Assembly: GCF_018555685.1 (NCBI RefSeq)
Contig: NZ_JAFLWW010000002.1
Coordinates: 372,001 to 436,000, forward strand
DNA from: Aminobacter anthyllidis
Lineage (GTDB): Bacteria; Pseudomonadota; Alphaproteobacteria; Rhizobiales; Rhizobiaceae
Direction of reading: 5' to 3'
Length of the DNA stretch: 64,000 nt
Numbering within the stretch: position 1 is the first letter of the stretch; the number at the start of each line of letters is the position of its first letter. Below are positions 58,856 through 64,000 of this stretch, in pieces. The translations under genes and the position numbers were made by a program. Under the pieces are notes generated by a model, which worked only from the letters and a program-made list of their open reading frames with translations, searched no databases and was not told where the DNA came from.

Positions 58856-60493
58856 TTACGCGGCAGTGTCCGTCGGCAGCCGGTAATCCCTGAATTTCTC
58901 GCGCAGCGCCGTCTTCAGGATTTTCCCGGTCGCGGTGTGGGGGATTTCGTCGACGAAAGCGACATCGTCGGGCATCCACCACTTGGCGACCTTGCCGTTG
59001 AGGAAGGCCAGAATTTCGGATTTTTCCGGCTCCCTGCCCTGCTTGCGCACGATCACCATCAGCGGACGCTCTTCCCAGCGCGAGTGCTTGACCCCGATCA
59101 CCGCAGCCTCCTGGACATCGGGATGTCCGACCGCCAGGTTTTCGAGCTCGATCGAGGAAATCCACTCGCCGCCCGACTTGATCACGTCCTTGGAACGGTC
59201 GGTGATCTGCATGTAGCCATGTTCGTCGATATGGGCGACATCGCCGGTGTCGAACCACTCATCGGTATCGAACTGCTCGGCGCTGGCGCCGCCGAAATAC
59301 GAACCCGAGACCGCCGGGCCGCGCACCTTGAGGCGGCCAAAGGTCTTGCCATCCCAGGGCAGTTCCTTGTTGTCGTCATCGGTGATCTTCATCTCGACGC
59401 CGAACGGCGTATAACCCTGCTTCTGCTGGATGTTCAGCCGGTCGTTGCCTTCGAGGTCATCGTATTCCGGCTTGATCGTGCACAAGGTGCCGAGAGGCGA
59501 CATCTCCGTCATGCCCCAGGCGTGAATGACCTCGACACCATAGTTGCGCTCGAACTTCTCCGTTACCATCCGCGGACAAGCTGATCCACCGATCACGACC
59601 TTGTTAAGATACGGCAGCTTCTTGCCGGTTTCCTCCAGGTGCTGCAGCAGCATCAGCCAGACGGTCGGAACGGCGGCGGTGAAGGTGACGCGTTCGCTAT
59701 CAAGCAACTCGTAGATCGAAGCCCCGTCCATCTTGCCGCCTGGCATGACGAGCTTGGCGCCCACCATCGGCACGCTTTGCGCAAGCCCCCAGGCATTGGC
59801 GTGGAACATCGGCACGACAGGCAGGACGACATCGCGCACTGAGATGCCCATGGCGTCGGGCATTACCGCGATCATCGCATGCAGCACGTTGGAGCGGTGG
59901 CTGTAGACGACGCCCTTGGGGTCGCCCGTCGTGCCCGAGGTGTAGCACATACCGGCCGCCGCATGTTCGTCGAGCGACTTCCAGGCAAAGTCGCCGTCGG
60001 CCTCCGCCAGCCACTCCTCATAGGCGACGACATTCGGCAGTGCTGTCGGCGGCAAATGCGCGGCATCGGCCAAAACGATGATGCGTTTGAGCGTGGGCAC
60101 TTGCGGCGCGATCTTCTCGACCAGCGGCAAAAATGTCAGGTCTACGAACAGGGCCTGGTCCTGCGCGTGGTTCATGATCCAGACGAGTTGTTCAGGGAAC
60201 AGGCGCGGGTTGAGCGTATGGTAGACAGCGCCGATGCCCATGATGCCGTACCAGGCCTCCATGTGCCGCGCCGAGTTCCATGCCAGCGTGGCGATCCGGT
60301 CGCCGAACTTGTAGCCGTCGCGCTCTAGTCGCTGCGCTACCTGCAGCGACCGCGTGCGCAGCTCGACATAGTTGGTGCGGACAATGGGCCCCTCGATCGA
60401 CCGCGACACGATCTCCCGATGCGGGTGCTGCCGGGCTGCATGGTCAATGATCTTGTGGCATAGCAGCGGCCACTCCTGCATCAGTCCGAGCAT
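58856..60493 (-). CDS. AMP-forming fatty acyl-CoA synthetase
   Basis: Activates a medium- or long-chain fatty acid to its CoA ester through an acyl-AMP. 545 residues of the ANL superfamily, closest in pattern to AlkK/FadD13-type acyl-CoA ligases. Core motifs: [20 protein letters not shown] (as [12 protein letters not shown]), TGDVAHID, and the C-terminal Lys in [19 protein letters not shown] 60493 with strong SD GGGAGGA is used. It forms a single gene; the divergent acidic-protein gene starts 170 nt away. Confidence 0.92.
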   Translation of the reverse strand: MLGLMQEWPLLCHKIIDHAARQHPHREIVSRSIEGPIVRTNYVELRTRSLQVAQRLERDGYKFGDRIATLAWNSARHMEAWYGIMGIGAVYHTLNPRLFPEQLVWIMNHAQDQALFVDLTFLPLVEKIAPQVPTLKRIIVLADAAHLPPTALPNVVAYEEWLAEADGDFAWKSLDEHAAAGMCYTSGTTGDPKGVVYSHRSNVLHAMIAVMPDAMGISVRDVVLPVVPMFHANAWGLAQSVPMVGAKLVMPGGKMDGASIYELLDSERVTFTAAVPTVWLMLLQHLEETGKKLPYLNKVVIGGSACPRMVTEKFERNYGVEVIHAWGMTEMSPLGTLCTIKPEYDDLEGNDRLNIQQKQGYTPFGVEMKITDDDNKELPWDGKTFGRLKVRGPAVSGSYFGGASAEQFDTDEWFDTGDVAHIDEHGYMQITDRSKDVIKSGGEWISSIELENLAVGHPDVQEAAVIGVKHSRWEERPLMVIVRKQGREPEKSEILAFLNGKVAKWWMPDDVAFVDEIPHTATGKILKTALREKFRDYRLPTDTAA

Positions 60494-60662
60494 GTGGATC
60501 CTCCCAGATCGTATCCAGCCATTTTGGGCGCAATACGAGGATTGTCCAGCCTGACCAAAGGTAAGCCAAGCCGGCAAAACGCCAGCGGCCATATTGCGGC
60601 CACGGTCCCGGTTAACCTTTGTTACCGGCTGGCGGGATTGGTAAGATATTGTGAGGGATCAC

Positions 60663-61361
60663 ATGGATACGCATCCCCGCGCGGAGGACGAAGCCCTGCC
60701 GCAGCATGAAGCGTCGTCGCAAGAGCCAGAGGCTCAGTTGGACAGCGTCGCTGAAACGCTTGAGCAAGATCCGATCACAGTCGAAAAGGCTGGCGACGGC
60801 GCTCTTGAGGTTTCTGACGTCGGTGAAGCCGTTGTCGAGGCTGCATCCGAGCCGGTTTTGCAAGCAACCGCCGATATTGAGCTTTCCGCCCAAGAGCTGT
60901 CCGACGAAACTGCCGTGCTTCCGGAAACGGAAGCTGCTGCGGTCGTGGTCGCGACCGAGACTCCAGCCGAAACGGAAACACCATCGGCGGACGTTGCCAC
61001 CCCCCTGGGGCTTGCCCCCGAAGACCTGGCCACCGAGGACGCAGGGGCCGCGACCATTGCGGCGCCCTCCATAGCTCCGGGTAGCGTCTCGGAGTCCGAG
61101 TTCGCCCACATGGTCGATGATGCGCTCGAGGCTGTCGGAGGCATCCTGCTTTTCAAGATGCGTCTCGATGAAGCCGGCGAGGACAGGCACGTTGCCGCGG
61201 CATCTATTGGTGACGGCGCCAGGCGCCAGTTCCTGCTGCTCTCACTGCCCGTGACCGGTGGCAAGCTGAAGGTCGAATCGGCCAGCCGCAGCAACAGCCC
61301 CTTGGCCAAACTCGCCGAAGCCTATGTCGGCGTGGTCGAGGCCTTCCGCGCCGCGGCCTGA
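60663..61361 (+). CDS. hypothetical protein: acidic Ala/Glu/Pro-rich N-half, small conserved-looking C-half
   Basis: 232 residues; I do not recognise a family. Residues 1-140 are low-complexity and strongly acidic (Glu, Asp, Ala, Thr, Pro), probably disordered. From about 143 on there is an ordered-looking domain, SEFAHMVDDALEAVGGILLFKMRLDEAGE, then beta-like RRQFLLLSLPV and a C-terminal helix. There is no signal peptide or membrane helix. The ATG at 60663 is favoured by SD GAGGGA five bases ahead; a GTG at 60651 is possible. Convergent with the deacetylase gene, 18 nt away. Confidence 0.75.
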   Translation: MDTHPRAEDEALPQHEASSQEPEAQLDSVAETLEQDPITVEKAGDGALEVSDVGEAVVEAASEPVLQATADIELSAQELSDETAVLPETEAAAVVVATETPAETETPSADVATPLGLAPEDLATEDAGAATIAAPSIAPGSVSESEFAHMVDDALEAVGGILLFKMRLDEAGEDRHVAAASIGDGARRQFLLLSLPVTGGKLKVESASRSNSPLAKLAEAYVGVVEAFRAAA

Positions 61362-61379
61362 ATTCACGACGCGACGGCG

Positions 61380-62117
61380 TCAGTTCGTCGTGTCGTCGGT
61401 GCCGTCATCCTCGACATCGTCCAGCCGCACGAAGGCGTAGCCCTTTGCCTTGAGCGCCAGCAAGCCTTTGACGAGCCCGCCGCCTGCGGCGTGGGTGGGC
61501 TGGTTGATGTGGGCGATGATGACGTCACCATCCTTGGCCGCGGAGACGCGGCGTTCGGTCTCACGCGCACCGAGCAGCGAGCCGCCGTCGCCATTGATCG
61601 AATAGCCGGCAATCCTGAAGCCAAGGCTGCGGATCAACGCTATCGACGACTTACTGTATTGCGCGGTGGCGCCGCGAAACCATTTCGGCGCCGGCTCGCC
61701 GCGATCGGTCAACGCCAACGCTCCGGCCACGACCTCGGCCTGCACCGCCTCGGTACTGCCCGCGCTTTTCAGCCCGTAGATTCTGCGCGGCGTGTCGACC
61801 GCGGGGACATGCTCGGCACCGTGATTTTCCAGTTCGAACAGGTCCGGATGCGCTCTCATGACCGCGAGCGCCTCTGCGTTGCGCTTCAGCCATTTGCCGG
61901 TAACGAAGATGGTCGCCGGTATCTTGTTGTCGACGAGTGCCGAGAGGATGCGTGCGTCGGTCTTGCCGCCGCATGCGTCGAGCGTCACGGCCACGCGTGG
62001 GGTCGCTTCGGTGGAGGGTCTGAGGTGCAATTGGGGTTCGAGAAGTGCAGCCGATGCTGAAGAACTCACCAGCGCCGCGAGACCGACGCCAATCAAAAAC
62101 CTGCCGAGTATGCGCAT
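61380..62117 (-). CDS. NodB-fold polysaccharide deacetylase, atypical first motif
   Basis: 245 residues. Signal peptide MRILGRFLIGVGLAALVSSS with cleavage near ASA-ALL, so the enzyme is exported. The NodB domain follows: catalytic Asp47, but the metal-binding Asp of the usual TFDDG motif is replaced (LDACGG, Ala48 and Cys49) and a nearby Asp54 may take its place; the two His ligands are His99 and His103 in ENHGAEH. A C-terminal IIAHINQPTHAAGGG is the last active-site motif. This variant occurs in other proteins annotated as deacetylases. Substrate unknown (peptidoglycan or an exopolysaccharide). Confidence 0.83.
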   Translation of the reverse strand: MRILGRFLIGVGLAALVSSSASAALLEPQLHLRPSTEATPRVAVTLDACGGKTDARILSALVDNKIPATIFVTGKWLKRNAEALAVMRAHPDLFELENHGAEHVPAVDTPRRIYGLKSAGSTEAVQAEVVAGALALTDRGEPAPKWFRGATAQYSKSSIALIRSLGFRIAGYSINGDGGSLLGARETERRVSAAKDGDVIIAHINQPTHAAGGGLVKGLLALKAKGYAFVRLDDVEDDGTDDTTN

Positions 62118-62168
62118 GCGAATTTCCGGGAATTGCAGTCTGAGACCGCGGCCACTGGCGCCCGAATC

Positions 62169-62197
62169 TTGGCGCGATGATGGCCGTGGCGCCTATT
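62169..62197 (+). promoter_or_regulatory. candidate promoter of the nucleotidyltransferase gene
   Basis: TTGGCG (62169-62174) and CCTATT (62192-62197) are 17 bases apart, close to the rhizobial sigma-70 pattern. Transcription would begin near 62204, just ahead of both dyads. An alternative, TTGCCT (62234-62239) with TACCCT (62257-62262), also has 17-base spacing and would place the promoter inside the dyads. Confidence 0.4.
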
Positions 62198-62218
62198 TGG
62201 CTGAGGCGGCTGCCAGGC

Positions 62219-62256
62219 AATACCCTACGCAAGTTGCCTGCGTAGGGTATTTTTTG
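62219..62256 (+). promoter_or_regulatory. dyad 1: 13-bp inverted repeat followed by a six-T run
   Basis: Arms 62219-62231 and 62239-62251 are perfect complements (core TACCCTACGCA / TGCGTAGGGTA) around a 7-nt loop, and six T (62250-62255) follow. As RNA it has the form of an intrinsic terminator 35 nt before the ATG. As DNA it is half of a four-site array with dyad 2. Confidence 0.7.
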
Positions 62257-62285
62257 TACCCTACGCGAAATATTACCGTAGGGTA
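62257..62285 (+). promoter_or_regulatory. dyad 2: 9-bp inverted repeat covering the ribosome binding site
   Basis: TACCCTACG (62257-62265) and CGTAGGGTA (62277-62285) pair around 11 nt. The right arm contains the only SD-like sequence (AGGG, 62280-62283), which lies 7 nt before the ATG at 62291. Left arm also pairs 10 bp with the right arm of dyad 1, so the two folds exclude each other. Confidence 0.7.
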
Positions 62286-62290
62286 TCACC

Positions 62291-63301
62291 ATGCGTTTCC
62301 CACTTTCGACTCACACCTCCTATCAAGACCTTCTGGAAGCGCATCGCATGCACGATGTGACGGCAGTCGGCGGCACGCCCTTCCTCAAGGAGCTTCCGCA
62401 AGGCAAATACTGGTACGCTCGGCAAAAAATTGGCGAAAAACCCGTCGACCGTTACATTGGCCCAGATAGTGAAGACCTTCGCCAGCGCATAGCGTTGATC
62501 AGGGAAGACATTGACGACAACAAGAGCTTCGAACGGAATTGCGCGCTCCTGGTAGCGCAACTTCGTGCAGCTGGCTTACCCACTGTCGATCGCCAGACAG
62601 GGAGCATCCTAAATGCCATGGCGAGAGTTGGCGTGTTTCGGCTGGGTGGAACGCTGGTTGGAACACACGCATTCCGGCTTTATAGCGCCGAACTGGGATT
62701 TGCCTTTTCTGGCACACTCGCTGTGACGCAGGATGTCGATGTTGCCGCGTTCGAGAACCTCAAATTGGCCATCGATGATCAGGTCGATCCATCGCTGGCC
62801 GAAACGTTCAAATCCCTATCATTGGAACCAGCACCAGGACTTGACCCGAAAGGGAGGTCCACGCGATGGCGGATGAAAGGCGGCGGAGCGATAGTCGACT
62901 TCCTTGCTCCTCGCATGCAGAGCAAAAGCGAAATCGTCAGGCTTGAGCCGCTGAACGTATACGCACAGACGCTTCCGTTCCTGAATTTCCTGATCGCAGA
63001 GCCGATACCTGCTGTGGCGCTATATCGGAGTGGAGTGCTGGTTCAGATACCGAAACCTGAACGCTATGCCGTGCACAAGCTGATTGTCGCCCAAAGGAGA
63101 ACCGGACCGGGCTTGGCCAAAGTTGCAAAAGACCTGGCTCAAGCCGAGACGCTGATCCAGGTCCTGGTTGAAGACCGCCCTCAGGAACTGGCAATCGCTT
63201 ATGAAACCGCACTGGCTAACGGCACGAAGTGGCGCGAAGCCATCAACGCATCGTTAAAGCAGCGGCCGGGAATCGGCCGCCTGTTTGGCGAAATCATCTG
63301 A
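62291..63301 (+). CDS. nucleotidyltransferase-fold protein (GSU2403 / NTP_transf_8 type)
   Basis: 336 residues. An N-terminal region of about 110 residues (with KYWYARQKIGEKPVDRYIGPD) is followed by a polymerase-beta-type nucleotidyltransferase core: RLGGTLVGTHAF at 117-128, paired acidic residues Asp148 and Asp150 in TQDVDVA, and a third in IVDFLAP (Asp203). These are the triad positions of the fold. The C-terminal half is helical. Members of this family have no settled function; some related folds act as toxins. Base use is lower in GC than its neighbours, suggesting transfer. It stands alone, with no obvious antitoxin, and has an elaborate palindromic leader. Confidence 0.7.
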   Translation: MRFPLSTHTSYQDLLEAHRMHDVTAVGGTPFLKELPQGKYWYARQKIGEKPVDRYIGPDSEDLRQRIALIREDIDDNKSFERNCALLVAQLRAAGLPTVDRQTGSILNAMARVGVFRLGGTLVGTHAFRLYSAELGFAFSGTLAVTQDVDVAAFENLKLAIDDQVDPSLAETFKSLSLEPAPGLDPKGRSTRWRMKGGGAIVDFLAPRMQSKSEIVRLEPLNVYAQTLPFLNFLIAEPIPAVALYRSGVLVQIPKPERYAVHKLIVAQRRTGPGLAKVAKDLAQAETLIQVLVEDRPQELAIAYETALANGTKWREAINASLKQRPGIGRLFGEII

Positions 63302-63306
63302 TACGG

Positions 63307-63342
63307 TCGGTTATACCCAAACTGCGAAATGGGCATAACCGA
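63307..63342 (+). terminator. hairpin after the nucleotidyltransferase gene
   Basis: TCGGTTAT (63307-63314) and ATAACCGA (63335-63342), with an inner CCCA/TGGG pair, form an interrupted 12-bp stem beginning 6 nt after the stop. No T-run follows, so termination efficiency is doubtful. Convergent ppdK ends at 63367. Confidence 0.5.
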
Positions 63343-63366
63343 TCCAGCTACTTGTAACCCTTCGTC

Positions 63367-64000
63367 CTACTGCTTCGCCTTCACCGCGGCCTGCGCTGCC
63401 GCCAGCCGTGCGATCGGCACACGGAATGGCGAGCAGGACACATAGTCGAGCCCGACGCTTTCGCAGAAGTGGATCGATGCCGGGTCGCCGCCATGTTCGC
63501 CGCAGATGCCGAGCTTGATCTCGGGCCGCGTCGCCCGGCCCTTTTCGGCCGCCATGCGTACCAGTTCGCCGACACCGTCGATGTCGAGCGAAACGAACGG
63601 GTCCTGCTCGATGATGCCCTTCTGGCGGTAGGTTTCCAGGAACGACGCCGCATCGTCGCGCGAGATGCCGAAGGTCGTCTGGGTCAGGTCGTTGGTGCCG
63701 AACGAGAAGAATTCGGCCGCCTCGGCGATGACATGAGCCCGGATCGCGGCGCGTGGCAGCTCAATCATCGTACCGGTCAGATAGTCGATCTTGGTGTCTT
63801 GCTCCTGCATCACGCTCTGGGCGACGGCATCGATGCGCGCCTTGACGAAGTCGAGTTCCTTCATCAAGCCAACCAGCGGCACCATGATCTCGGGTACGAC
63901 AGGACTGCCGGTCTTCTTGCCAGCCTCGACCGCAGCCTCGAAGATGGCGCGCGCCTGCATCTCGGCGATCTCTGGATAAGAAACGGCGAGACGGCAGCCA
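63367..64000 (-). CDS. ppdK: pyruvate, phosphate dikinase, C-terminal part (5' end beyond window)
   Basis: The reading on the minus strand runs off the right edge, so only about 211 C-terminal residues are seen. They form the PEP/pyruvate-binding barrel end: [23 protein letters not shown]-type stretch, the [15 protein letters not shown] block, and the terminal catalytic [12 protein letters not shown] followed by [14 protein letters not shown]. The Cys in VSCSPFRVP is the general acid of this family. The enzyme converts pyruvate, ATP and phosphate to PEP, AMP and diphosphate. Apparent internal starts (for example at 63960) are not used. Confidence 0.93.
   Translation of the reverse strand, partial: GCRLAVSYPEIAEMQARAIFEAAVEAGKKTGSPVVPEIMVPLVGLMKELDFVKARIDAVAQSVMQEQDTKIDYLTGTMIELPRAAIRAHVIAEAAEFFSFGTNDLTQTTFGISRDDAASFLETYRQKGIIEQDPFVSLDIDGVGELVRMAAEKGRATRPEIKLGICGEHGGDPASIHFCESVGLDYVSCSPFRVPIARLAAAQAAVKAKQ

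Noticed and set aside
62177-62245. Possible 22-residue leader peptide ending inside dyad 1
   Set aside because: Its ATG lies ahead of the likeliest transcription start and it has no ribosome site; it has no repeated codons typical of attenuator peptides.

Overview
The window is 64 kb of high-GC, gene-dense chromosome from an alphaproteobacterium of the order Hyphomicrobiales, most like Mesorhizobium, Aminobacter or a related member of the Phyllobacteriaceae. This rests on remembered family resemblance, not a search. Pointers are a betI-betC-betA-betB choline-O-sulfate operon, the frc fructose ABC locus with a ROK regulator, a glgP-glgB-glgC-glgA-pgm glycogen operon, a Rhizobium-type class 3 asparaginase and a fused cysN/cysC. 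I count 54 protein genes (two cut by the window ends) and one tRNA, mostly in short operons with overlapping stop and start codons.

Layout. 1-2.1 kb: cytochromes c and an iron superoxide dismutase. 2.1-7.6 kb: class IV aminotransferase, 2-haloacid dehalogenase, L,D-transpeptidase, HerA-like ATPase, an AbrB/Doc toxin-antitoxin pair and a GreA/GreB-family factor. 7.7-10.6 kb: asparaginase, then a thiolase coupled to an SDR-fold protein that has lost its catalytic Tyr and Lys. 10.8-17.1 kb: choline sulfate to glycine betaine operon with an extra PLP lyase gene inserted. 17.2-20.9 kb: GDP-mannose precursor supply (phosphomannomutase plus a guanylyltransferase/AGE-epimerase fusion). 21.1-24.0 kb: tRNA-Pro(CGG), a 400-bp low-GC gap and an orphan TadE/TadG-like pair. 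24.1-29.4 kb: oligopeptide ABC importer. 29.6-42.3 kb: glycogen synthesis and breakdown operon. 42.5-48.3 kb: divergent frcBCA and frcR-mutarotase-frcK. 48.6-53.4 kb: DegT aminotransferase and sulfate activation (cysD, cysNC, cysQ). 53.7-57.9 kb: orphan phage-spike-like protein, nucleotide-sugar epimerase, bioY and an MBL hydrolase. 57.9-64 kb: DUF1499 protein, acyl-CoA synthetase, an acidic hypothetical protein, a NodB-fold deacetylase, an orphan nucleotidyltransferase-fold gene with an elaborate palindromic leader, and the 3' end of ppdK.

How the genes work together. Phosphoglucomutase, GlgC, GlgA and GlgB build glycogen; GlgP, GlgX and the GH13 glucosidase take it apart. Choline sulfatase, choline dehydrogenase and betaine aldehyde dehydrogenase make the osmolyte glycine betaine. 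CysD/CysNC make APS and PAPS, and CysQ removes PAP. The parts that look accessory are the toxin-antitoxin pair, the low-GC tad region, the orphan spike and the orphan nucleotidyltransferase. The leader of the last one (62169-62290) is the most unusual structure: two nested dyads, one shaped like an intrinsic terminator and one covering the ribosome binding site. I saw no CRISPR array, insertion sequence or rRNA.
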